The notes under the pieces were generated by a model, which was given only the letters and a program-made list of their open reading frames with translations, did not search any database and was not told where the DNA came from. A program made the position numbers and the translations under genes. This document shows, one piece after another, positions 53,986-61,782 of a DNA stretch of 64,000 nucleotides. The stretch's first letter is position 1, and every line of letters starts with the position of its first letter. The stretch comes from JAICXG01 sp036494545. Its GTDB lineage: Bacteria > Verrucomicrobiota > Verrucomicrobiia > Chthoniobacterales > UBA10450. Where the stretch lies: assembly GCA_036494545.1 (NCBI GenBank), contig DASXOB010000016.1, positions 620,001 to 684,000 on the forward strand, read 5' to 3'.

Positions 53986-55605
53986 CTACGGTGTCACAGT
54001 TAACTTGGCGCTATTGCTCGTGACCGAGCCACCGCTGTTGCTAACGACAACACTGAAGAGAGAGCCGTCATCGCTTTGTACGACGCGAGGTGTGGAGTAA
54101 GTGTCGGAAGTCGCGCCATCAATGTTAGTGTTATTTTTCTTCCATTGATAGCTAAGTGGCGGCGTACCATCGGCGACAACGTGAAACTTCGCCCGGTGAC
54201 CGACCGCAGCCGTCGCGTCTCGCGGCTGTTTCCTGATCGTCGGAGGAGGCGGAGTTGGAGTGGGTGTGGCCGTGGGAGTGGGAGTGGGGGTCGGAGTAGA
54301 GTTTTGATCGTTTACCGTGTAGGAGATTCGCGGAACGCCAAATTCATCGATGGCCTGCAATTGCAACCTATCCGGGTTTTGCAGCACCGAAACCACACCG
54401 AAGCCGGAACAGGTTTCGTCATAGTAGCCTTCGCTCCAGGTTCCATTCGCAGCGGTCGCACATTTGAAAGGCGCGTTGCGGGAGTTAGGCTGAGCGACGC
54501 ACATCTCGGGGAAACCAGAAGCCACTCCATTGTCGATCGCGGCCAGGTGCAGGTCGCCGGCGATGAAGACAACATTGTTGATGTTATTCGATAGAATAAA
54601 ATTCTTCAGTGTATTCCACTCGGTCTGAAAGGCACCCCAGCCATCGTTTTCTTTCGTGCTAGGATTGGTCACCACAGACGTGAAGACAATTTTCCACTTG
54701 GCGGTGGAATGAAGCAGGCCCTGCTCCAGCCACACTAATTGCCCGGCAGCGCCGAGATTGTTCCCGTCGAGCATGCTCTTGTTCGCGTCATCAGGGTCAT
54801 CATCAGGGTCGCGCTGACTGCGACAGTCCAGGACGAAGCCATCCAACTGAGCATAGGTGAAGTTTTGCCAGATCCCAGGGGAAACCGAAGGTAGCGGATA
54901 GGTAGGAACGTACTCCTGGAAGGCCTGCTGAGTCCAGTCCCAATGAGCATAAGTGCGGTCAGAATTATTATCTCCAGAGTCATGGTCGTCCCATTGGTGA
55001 ATGATGGGCATCTTATGAAGTATGAGGTTCACAAAGTCCTCCAGATGCAGGCTGTTCGCATCGTAGAGGCTTTTAAACATGTTCCGCTTTTCATTGATCG
55101 TTCCGGGATTACCATGGTCGAAATCGCCGCCAATAAAGGCGAAGACCGGAGCGTATTCTGTAGCGTGTTGGAATGTGTCTACATCCCGGTCAAGATTTTT
55201 TACGGTCGTGAAGTCAGTGAAGACGACGAAGTTGAAGGTGCGCGAGCTGTTGGTAGGAGCGAATGTGGCAAAAGAGTAGGGGCCAGGATTTTGCACGCCG
55301 TTAACCAGCGGTCGCAGGTAATAGGTTGTTTCGGCGGAGAGGCCGGCCAAAGGTATTGTAACGGTATAGTCGCTCGACTTAATGGTGCTGTAGTTGGACG
55401 AGACCAGGTAGGTGGCGAAGGTTGGATCGGTGCTATATTGGAGAGCGACTGTCGCCGGACGGTCTGTTCGCAAGAAAATGTTTGCGCTGGAGGATGTGAC
55501 GCCACCAGTTACCGGCCCATGTGAAAGCACCTGAGCCCGGGTCGGCTGAGTGCTGAAGAAGAAAATCCCGGTCGCGAGAAGGCTGAAGTACGCCAGCAGC
55601 CTCAT
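53986..55605 (-). CDS. secreted PhoD-like metallophosphatase with Ig-like tail, copy 2
   Basis: This is the tandem duplicate of the preceding gene. I use the ATG at 55603-55605 because it starts a normal signal peptide (MRLLAYFSLLATGIFFFSTQ), giving 539 residues; the frame extends to 55716. The same blocks occur: FIGGDFDHGNP, IHQWDDHDSGDNN, CRSQRDPDDDPDDANKSMLD, IAGDLHLAAIDNG. The Ig-like tail follows a TP repeat (PTPTPTPTATPTPTPPPP). Long stretches are nearly identical between copies (for example QQAFQEYVPTYPLPSV), so the duplication is fairly recent or subject to gene conversion. Confidence 0.86.
   Translation of the reverse strand: MRLLAYFSLLATGIFFFSTQPTRAQVLSHGPVTGGVTSSSANIFLRTDRPATVALQYSTDPTFATYLVSSNYSTIKSSDYTVTIPLAGLSAETTYYLRPLVNGVQNPGPYSFATFAPTNSSRTFNFVVFTDFTTVKNLDRDVDTFQHATEYAPVFAFIGGDFDHGNPGTINEKRNMFKSLYDANSLHLEDFVNLILHKMPIIHQWDDHDSGDNNSDRTYAHWDWTQQAFQEYVPTYPLPSVSPGIWQNFTYAQLDGFVLDCRSQRDPDDDPDDANKSMLDGNNLGAAGQLVWLEQGLLHSTAKWKIVFTSVVTNPSTKENDGWGAFQTEWNTLKNFILSNNINNVVFIAGDLHLAAIDNGVASGFPEMCVAQPNSRNAPFKCATAANGTWSEGYYDETCSGFGVVSVLQNPDRLQLQAIDEFGVPRISYTVNDQNSTPTPTPTPTATPTPTPPPPTIRKQPRDATAAVGHRAKFHVVADGTPPLSYQWKKNNTNIDGATSDTYSTPRVVQSDDGSLFSVVVSNSGGSVTSNSAKLTVTP
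54242..54297. repeat. GGAGTG-type short tandem repeat coding a Thr-Pro linker
   Basis: Degenerate hexamer repeats of the GGAGTG/GGTGTG kind on the plus strand encode alternating Thr-Pro residues on the minus strand, between the phosphatase and Ig-like domains. A shorter version lies at the same place in the paralog (about 52545-52590). Such tracts can slip and change linker length. Confidence 0.75.
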
Positions 55606-55811
55606 TTTAGCTGTGGCGAATCGCCCGATCTCTAGACCGGGGAGAGCAAAGTTGAACATAAGGGGCGATGTTGCCAAATATCCGATTTTTGCACAATAAC
55701 AATCTTCACAAGTCATCTGAATGTCATCGAAAGATGTTAGATCGTGCCGGCGGCTGCATCGATTGCCAGCTTGCGCGTGTTCGCGTGAAAGGGCGGGCTT
55801 CGCTTCGCTCG

Positions 55812-57563
55812 TTAGGCCGAGTTGCGATTCATGCCGATAAAGCCTTCGCGTTCCAGGTGCAGAACAATTTCCTGAGCAGCTTCCTCTGGCGAGAGCTCAG
55901 CGGTATTGATGTGCAACTCGGCGTCGGTTGGTTCTTCGTAAGGATCGCTGATGCCTGTAAACTCCTTCAGAATACCAGCCCGCGCCTTGGCATAGAGGCC
56001 TTTTCGATCGCGCTGTTCGCAAACATCGACCGATGTGGAGAGGTGGACGAGAATGAATCCGCCGACCGGTTCAATCATCGCGCGCACATCCTTCCGGGTC
56101 GCGTCGTATGGTGCGATCGGCGCGCAAATCGCGATTCCGCCGTTTTTTGTGATCTCGGAGGCGACATAGCCGATACGGCGAATGTTGATGTCACGATGTT
56201 CCTTCGAGAAACCAAGTTCGGAGCTCAGATGCTTTCGCACCAGGTCGCCATCGAGGAGCGTAACCGGACGGCCACCGACTTCGAGGAATTTGGTCATGAG
56301 CACGTTTGCGATAGTTGATTTGCCGGCGCCAGACAAGCCACTGAAAAAGATGGTCAGGCCTTGCTTGTGGCGCGGCGGAAAACTGCGGCGCAGTTCTTTC
56401 GCCACCTCCGGGTAGGTGAACCATTCGGGAAGATCGCGACCTTCGTTCAGCCGGCTGCGCAATTCCGTTCCCGAAAGAGTGAGGACTCGCGCGTCCTTCG
56501 GCACTTCGTTTTCCGGGAAATATTTATCCTTATCCTCAAGGTAAACCATCATTTGGAATGGCACCTGGGTGACGCCAATCTCGGCTTCGTGTTTGGCGAA
56601 AAGGTGCTGCGCGTCGTAGGGACCGTAGAACGGTTTGCCATCGGTGTCTTTTCCCGGGCCGGCGTGATCGCGCCCGATAATGAAATGTGTGCAGCCGTAG
56701 TTCTTGCGGATGAGTGAGTGCCAGATGGCTTCCCGCGGGCCGCCCATGCGCATGGCAAAAGGCACGAGCGCCAGCTTGGCGGTGTTGGCCGGATATTTTC
56801 GGACCAGCAGCTGATAACAGCGCACGCGAGTGAAGTAATCGACATCGCCAGGCTTGGTCATGCCGACGACCGGTTGAATGAGCAGGCTGGCTTCGACCTG
56901 TTTGGCGGCGCGGAAGGTCAACTCGACGTGCGCGCGATGCATCGGGTTGCGTGTCTGGAAAGCCACAATGCGTCGCCAGCCGAGATTAGCGAACTCCGCG
57001 CGAAGCTCAGCCGGCGTTGGTCGCAAGGTCTTGAAATCATAGTGACTCGGAAGCTGTAATCCTTCGAGTCGGCCCCCAACATAATAAGGATGGCTGCGAT
57101 TCATCAGGTAAGCGACGCCCGGATGCGCCTGGCTCGTGGTAGCGAAGACCGACTTGGCTTCCGCGCGGCGATCGGGTTGCCAAACGTCTTCCACGTGCAA
57201 GATCGCGATCATCACCCCTTCGGCGTCGCGCAGCGCGATTTTGGTGCTGCCGGGCGTGAGGTTCTTGGCGAAAGCCTCAGGCACATCGAGCGTAATTGGC
57301 ATTGGCCATAGGATGCCGCTCTTGAGATGCATGTCGTGGCAGACTCCCTCGTAATCGGCCTGATTCATGAAACCGGTGAGGGGCGAGAAACCACCGTTGA
57401 GCAGCATTTCAAGGTCGCAAATCTGACGCGGTGTCAGGTCCCAGGATGGGAAATCGCGCGATTCGGCCTTCTTTTGTGCAGCGTGTTCGTGATCGAGGAT
57501 AAGGTTAGTGAGCTGGCCGCCGTGCGGCTCAATCAGATGGCTGTAAGAGTGTGTGGTATTCAA
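55812..57563 (-). CDS. bifunctional ATP sulfurylase / APS kinase
   Basis: The protein activates sulfate to APS and phosphorylates it to PAPS. The frame runs to 57716, but homology begins at LIEPHGGQLTNL, so I place the start at the TTG 57561-57563 (583 residues); no ATG is available and the choice is uncertain. The sulfurylase part has VAFQTRNPMHRAHVELT, the HIGH-like ATP site, and GRDHAGPG. The kinase part has Walker A FFSGLSGAGKST, LLDGDLVRKHLSSELGFS and DINIRRIGYVA. Domain order (Sat then CysC) is the Aquifex-like fused type. About 165 bases of GC-rich leader separate it from the next gene. The stop codon TAA (complement of 55812-55814) lies in a TCGTTAGGC copy. Confidence 0.94.
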   Translation of the reverse strand: MNTTHSYSHLIEPHGGQLTNLILDHEHAAQKKAESRDFPSWDLTPRQICDLEMLLNGGFSPLTGFMNQADYEGVCHDMHLKSGILWPMPITLDVPEAFAKNLTPGSTKIALRDAEGVMIAILHVEDVWQPDRRAEAKSVFATTSQAHPGVAYLMNRSHPYYVGGRLEGLQLPSHYDFKTLRPTPAELRAEFANLGWRRIVAFQTRNPMHRAHVELTFRAAKQVEASLLIQPVVGMTKPGDVDYFTRVRCYQLLVRKYPANTAKLALVPFAMRMGGPREAIWHSLIRKNYGCTHFIIGRDHAGPGKDTDGKPFYGPYDAQHLFAKHEAEIGVTQVPFQMMVYLEDKDKYFPENEVPKDARVLTLSGTELRSRLNEGRDLPEWFTYPEVAKELRRSFPPRHKQGLTIFFSGLSGAGKSTIANVLMTKFLEVGGRPVTLLDGDLVRKHLSSELGFSKEHRDINIRRIGYVASEITKNGGIAICAPIAPYDATRKDVRAMIEPVGGFILVHLSTSVDVCEQRDRKGLYAKARAGILKEFTGISDPYEEPTDAELHINTAELSPEEAAQEIVLHLEREGFIGMNRNSA

Positions 57564-57729
57564 AGATGTAAATGTTACGTGATGGTTGCTGTTGGTGCTT
57601 CGAGGGGAGCAATTTGCCGCGTCAGGCAAGCCACCGCGAGCCGTCAGGCGTCTGGGCGGATGTGCACGGTAGGAGAAAACGCGCGTCTGTCCACTGCTTC
57701 CCCCATAACAAAACAAATTGGCGCTTTCG

Positions 57730-58527
57730 TCAACTCCTGAGATGTCGATCGAAAAAGCCTTTAACTATTCTACTGCGGTTGAGACTGCCGGGGCTGTGGC
57801 GGCCGTGTTGGAAAATCTTGAGTTGTATTTCTACGCCGGCAGCGCTTAACGCGGCGGCGAAAAGCTCGCTTTGATTCAGGGGCACGGTTCGATCTCTTGC
57901 GCCGTGAATGAGAAGGAACGGCGCGGACTGTCGACTAACGAAATGGATCGGACTGGCAGCGCGCGCTTCTTCCGAGTGTGCGTCGACTGGTCCACCGAGT
58001 AACGCTTCAATTGCCCCGGGGGCCCGCGGATCGCTCACGGGATTATCGGCAGTGTTGCGATGCATGAGGATGAGATCGCTCGGAGCCGAGATTGCGCACA
58101 CCGCCTGGACGTCCCCGGTGATGCCAAGTAAGGACGCAAGGTGACCACCTGACGAATGGCCCCAGACGCCAATGCGCCTCGCGTCAAAACCGCACCGTAT
58201 CGCATTTTCCCGCAGCCACTTGACCGCTGCCTGACAATCTTCCAACTGCGCCGGGAACGTCGCTTCATTCGTGAGCCGATATTCGATTGCGGCGACCGCA
58301 TAACCGTGGTTTGCCAGCATCCAGTTTGGGCACTGGTTCCGGTCGCCGCTGCACCAACCGCCGCCGTGAATGCAAAGAATCAACGGTGGAGCGGCGGGAG
58401 GATTTCGCGGGAAATAAAGATCGAGCTTCAGAGCGCGTTTACCGATTCGCCGGTAAACGAGATCGCGCCGCACGGTCGCGCGCGAACGCAAGCTGAAGAG
58501 AAAATCTACAAGGAGCCGTCGCAGCAC
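57730..58527 (-). CDS. alpha/beta hydrolase, esterase/lipase family
   Basis: The 265-residue enzyme carries the oxyanion-hole motif ILCIHGGGWCSGDR, the nucleophile elbow GVWGHSSGGHLASLLG (Ser in GHSSG), the acid Asp in LIHGARDRTVPL, and the catalytic His in QHGRHSPGS. These are features of the HSL/BD-FAE type of carboxylesterases. There is no convincing signal peptide; the N-terminus is basic and amphipathic (MLRRLLVDFLFSLRSRATVR). It follows the methyltransferase gene on the same strand after 15 bases. Substrate unknown. Confidence 0.9.
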   Translation of the reverse strand: MLRRLLVDFLFSLRSRATVRRDLVYRRIGKRALKLDLYFPRNPPAAPPLILCIHGGGWCSGDRNQCPNWMLANHGYAVAAIEYRLTNEATFPAQLEDCQAAVKWLRENAIRCGFDARRIGVWGHSSGGHLASLLGITGDVQAVCAISAPSDLILMHRNTADNPVSDPRAPGAIEALLGGPVDAHSEEARAASPIHFVSRQSAPFLLIHGARDRTVPLNQSELFAAALSAAGVEIQLKIFQHGRHSPGSLNRSRIVKGFFDRHLRS

Positions 58528-58542
58528 AATGCGACCGCCGGG

Positions 58543-59250
58543 CTAATTCGCCGGCACACCGACTTTGCGCTCCATCCAAAAAGCGAGCGCGGGCATTGCT
58601 TCCTGGTCCCGGCTGGCATTGATGACTGCGTCCTCCGCTCGCTGGATGGTGAAATGATCACCGAAAAGGGAGTTAACATGCTCTTTCAATTCCGGCTCCG
58701 AACGAGCGCCGCGATAGTTCGCGAACCGGGCGTCCTGAAACGTGCCGCAGAGCAGAAGGAAATGTCCACCCGGTGCGGTCGCGCGAGCGAGGTTGAGCGC
58801 GTAAGTCGGGCGGAAGTTGTCGGGAATACGATGGAAACAGCCTCGATCTACCAGGCTCGGCGCAGGCGGGAGATGCAGGTTATTGTCGCACAGATCGGCA
58901 ACGTCAAACTCAATTGGCTTACCCTGGCCCATGGAGAGATGGCGGCAATTCTCAATCGCTGCGGCGCTGTAATCGACACCGAGGACCGGAAAGCCCTGTT
59001 CGGCCAGCCAGCGACTCACTTCGCCGTTTCCGCAACCGACATCGATTACGCGCTGGCCCCTGGCGAACCACCCACTCTCGATGGCTTCGATGAGTTCCTT
59101 CTGTGGCTGCTCGGTTTTCCAAAATGGATTGTATTCTGGATTTGCCCATTGGCGTTCCCATTTGGCGCGATGACGCTGATGCGACCAGTTGGGGAAGAGA
59201 CTCTCGACCCCGCCTTGCAAACGATTAACTAACTTCCCCAGGAAACTCAT
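58543..59250 (-). CDS. class I SAM-dependent methyltransferase, TPMT-like
   Basis: The 235-residue protein has the SAM motif RVIDVGCGNGEVSRWLAEQG, the acidic loop LGVDYSAAAIENC, and the tryptophan-rich N-terminus HRAKWERQWANPEYNPFW. The tryptophan-rich start and the overall order (motif IV region VDRGCFHRIPDN, then GGHFLLLCGTF) resemble thiopurine-S-methyltransferase-like and thiol/halide methyltransferases. It is probably in one transcript with the esterase gene downstream. Acceptor unknown. Confidence 0.85.
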   Translation of the reverse strand: MSFLGKLVNRLQGGVESLFPNWSHQRHRAKWERQWANPEYNPFWKTEQPQKELIEAIESGWFARGQRVIDVGCGNGEVSRWLAEQGFPVLGVDYSAAAIENCRHLSMGQGKPIEFDVADLCDNNLHLPPAPSLVDRGCFHRIPDNFRPTYALNLARATAPGGHFLLLCGTFQDARFANYRGARSEPELKEHVNSLFGDHFTIQRAEDAVINASRDQEAMPALAFWMERKVGVPAN

Positions 59251-59475
59251 CGGGTGATGCTACGCAGCGACACTTGCCGTGCAAGCGATGGAGGTTCCGC
59301 GGAGCGGCCGTTACGCTGCGCGAGGATATATTTTCGTTCCCAGGGTTGGCGTAATGGCACCGCGGGACATTCTTCGGATCGTTATGGGCAGGGCATTCTA
59401 TTTTTCCGGGCCATCCTGCTTACTTGTAGCGGCGTCGCTACAGCACATTCACAGCTCCTTGCTTTGAGCCCGGAA

Positions 59476-59700
59476 GGAATGGTCACGCGGCCCCTTGATT
59501 CACTTCGGAAGGGTCTTGATCATCAGTGGCATGAAGACAACTCCAACGCTGAGGTTATCATCGCAACTGCCATTCCGTCGGGGAATAATCTGGAGTCAGC
59601 CTCCTGAGAACTCTGTCGCTTGGGGAACTACACGGCGATCGTATCCGCTACGAACTGCGTTACCGGCGTCTTGGTGGGGATGTATCGGCTGGCACAGTAA
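59476..59700 (+). pseudogene. decayed copy of the surface-protein C-terminal repeat
   Basis: In one plus-strand frame the sequence reads WHEDNSNAEVIIATAIPSG, then NNLESAS, a TGA at 59605-59607, then ELCRLGNYTAIVSATNCVTG and VLVGMYRLAQ before TAA at 59698. This lines up without gaps with the end of the repeat found in the BNR and FG-GAP proteins (NW-x-D, ESAI-ATL-GEYTAIV-G, TG-LVEVY-L), with the TGA in place of one residue. Its left limit is unclear; upstream to about 59260 nothing convincing remains. The rest of the 531-base gap around it holds no gene. Confidence 0.65.
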
Positions 59701-59781
59701 GCGACTAAGCCGGGGTAACGCAGGGTCCCCGCTGGCCTTATCCCGGAGTCGCTCTCGTAACGATTTTCAGACCCAACCCTT

Positions 59782-61704
59782 TCAGGGTGTGACCGTCAGA
59801 TGAGCCTTGCGGCTGGTAACATTACCTACTGAGTTACTCACAACTACCGTGAAGCTCGATCTGTCATCATCGAGTGTCGTTGGCGGCGTGATATATTTGG
59901 GTCGGTTGGCTCCGGGAATATCAACGCCGTTCTTTCGCCATTGATAGCTGAGCGGCGCGGTCCCGGCCGCTTTTACCTTGTAAGTGGCCTCTTGCCCAAC
60001 CACTACGGTCGCGTTGCGTGGCTGCTGGGTAATGGTTGGTGCAGTGCCAATCGTTGAACCCTCGACCAGGGTGACAGTGGAGTTAGCTGCCACGTTCGAT
60101 AACGTATCGACCACGCCACTCGGCCAGTTAACGGTTAAAGTCGCGCTCGGAGCAGCGCCAATCCCAAAATGAAGTGGCTCGGCTCCCTGGGAAGCGTACT
60201 CACCGCCGCCGCCGCCATTGTTTTCCCGAAAAGCCAGCCCTCCACTATAGCTGGCTGTCACTCGGGCACCAATCCCACTGCGGTTAGATTGGACGCCGCG
60301 AAGGTTGAGCTTGATGAAGTGATTGCTGTTTCCGTTGTTCTTAAACAGATAGTGATAGCCAGTAGCCGCATCGCCTGTGATCTTGGTCGGGGCAATGCCG
60401 TCCTGGATAACCAGGTCGAGAAAGCCATCGTTATTGTAGTCACCCCAGGCCGCCAGCTTGTGCGCCGAAGACTTCTGGTCATCCTGCAAAGCGACCCCTT
60501 CTTCCTGGGCGCGATCGGTGAAAGTGCCATCGCCATTGTTGTGGTAAAGAATGTTGGCATTACCTACGCCTAATTCCTTTGTTCCAGGACGTGCAACAAA
60601 CAGATCCAGATAACCATCGTTGTCGTAGTCACCCCATACTGCCGCCCAAGTGTTGGTGTTATCATTTACTGCGGCTGTATTTGTGACGTCAGCAAAGGTG
60701 CCATTGCCATTGTTTCGATATAGCGTGTTGGCAAGAATTCCTGCGCCGCTTTGCTTCCCGCGGGATATGTACAGGTCGAGAAAACCGTCGTTATCGTAAT
60801 CCCCCCAGGCAAGGCCAAGAGCATTGCCCTTGGGAGTAAGACCGGCCGTCGTCGTGACGTCGGTGAAGGTTCCCCCATCGTTGTGGTAGAGTGCCTCGCT
60901 CGTGCCATTACCCGCGATGACGACATCCATGTAGCCATCGTTATCGTAGTCAACAAAGGAGATAATAGTGCCTTCGACGACACCGTGGGTCGCGTCCGCC
61001 AGGCCGGCGGCACCCGGAACCTGAGTAAATGTTCCGTCGCCGTTGTTCTTATAGAGAACGTTCACGCCGCCATCTTGCACGGTGGAGATGTTCTTCACAA
61101 AAAGGTCGAGCAGTCCGTCGTTATCATAGTCGACGAAAAAGGCGCATTCGCCATAGTTACGACCGGTCTCTATCCCCGCTATGTCGCTGGTATAGCTGAA
61201 GGTACCGTCACCGTTACCCCGGTAAAGAACGTTGCGCGTGGGAACGTTTGACGGAGGCAGATCCCCGCCACCGCCGCTCTGGAATGGCGGCTCGGCGACA
61301 AAGACGTCAAGATTGCCATCGCCGTCGTAGTCACCAAACGCGTAGCCCAGCCAGTCGGCGTCGTCCGTGTCTGCCTTAACGAGGCCGGAACTCTCGGCAA
61401 GGTTAGTAAAGGTGCCGTCGCGATTATTCAGATAAACAAATGGAGTCGGCGGGCCGCCGAGATAGTCGAGTTCATGCACCGGAACAATAAGATCGAGGTA
61501 CCCATCGTTATTGATGTCCCCCCAGATTGGATTGCCCCAAGCCCGGGTTAAAAGGTGCACGATACCCGCTTCGTCAGAGACATTGGTAAACTGTTGCGCC
61601 GAAGCCGAGAGCGCGAAAAGCATTGCTGCGCCTGTAATCAGGAGAGGAGTTCCTTTGGTGCAAACGACATTGTGCATAAAGGAGTGCAGATGACCATTTT
61701 TCAT
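59782..61704 (-). CDS. secreted FG-GAP/VCBS repeat protein with UnbV domain and Ig-like tail
   Basis: The 640-residue protein has a signal peptide (LLITGAAMLFALSASAQ) and about seven FG-GAP/VCBS repeats. Each has a calcium-binding DxDxDG-x-LDL motif (DINNDGYLDL, DYDGDGNLDV, DYDNDGLLDL and so on) and a YxNNGDGTF strand, forming a beta-propeller. An ASPIC/UnbV domain follows (GIGARVTASYSGG, YASQGAEPLHFGIG, VNWPSGVVDTLSNVAANST). The C-terminal Ig-like domain (APLSYQWRKNGVDIPGA) is the same type as in the PhoD-like proteins. Such proteins are secreted binding or adhesion factors; no enzymatic motif is visible. It lies 78 bases downstream of a close paralog on the same strand. Confidence 0.9.
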   Translation of the reverse strand: MKNGHLHSFMHNVVCTKGTPLLITGAAMLFALSASAQQFTNVSDEAGIVHLLTRAWGNPIWGDINNDGYLDLIVPVHELDYLGGPPTPFVYLNNRDGTFTNLAESSGLVKADTDDADWLGYAFGDYDGDGNLDVFVAEPPFQSGGGGDLPPSNVPTRNVLYRGNGDGTFSYTSDIAGIETGRNYGECAFFVDYDNDGLLDLFVKNISTVQDGGVNVLYKNNGDGTFTQVPGAAGLADATHGVVEGTIISFVDYDNDGYMDVVIAGNGTSEALYHNDGGTFTDVTTTAGLTPKGNALGLAWGDYDNDGFLDLYISRGKQSGAGILANTLYRNNGNGTFADVTNTAAVNDNTNTWAAVWGDYDNDGYLDLFVARPGTKELGVGNANILYHNNGDGTFTDRAQEEGVALQDDQKSSAHKLAAWGDYNNDGFLDLVIQDGIAPTKITGDAATGYHYLFKNNGNSNHFIKLNLRGVQSNRSGIGARVTASYSGGLAFRENNGGGGGEYASQGAEPLHFGIGAAPSATLTVNWPSGVVDTLSNVAANSTVTLVEGSTIGTAPTITQQPRNATVVVGQEATYKVKAAGTAPLSYQWRKNGVDIPGANRPKYITPPTTLDDDRSSFTVVVSNSVGNVTSRKAHLTVTP

Positions 61705-61782
61705 AAATGTTTCCTCTTTGACTGCGGCGATACCTACTTCGCCGCGGTTGGATCTGTGACAGGCGGAAGAAGGTACCTCGCC

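Noticed and set aside
57620..57649. Direct repeat of CGTCAGGC, 22 bases apart, as a variant of the 9-mer motif
   Set aside because: The T-to-C variant TCGTCAGGC occurs only a few times (for example near 2706, 3879, 12631), which at this GC content is not clearly above chance.
57564..57729. SAM-type riboswitch in the leader of the ATP sulfurylase/APS kinase gene
   Set aside because: The leader is GC-rich and could fold, but it lacks the conserved cores of the SAM riboswitch classes I know.
59254..59607. 117-codon frame as an intact gene
   Set aside because: Only its last part resembles a protein, and that part continues past the stop as a decayed copy of the surface domain.
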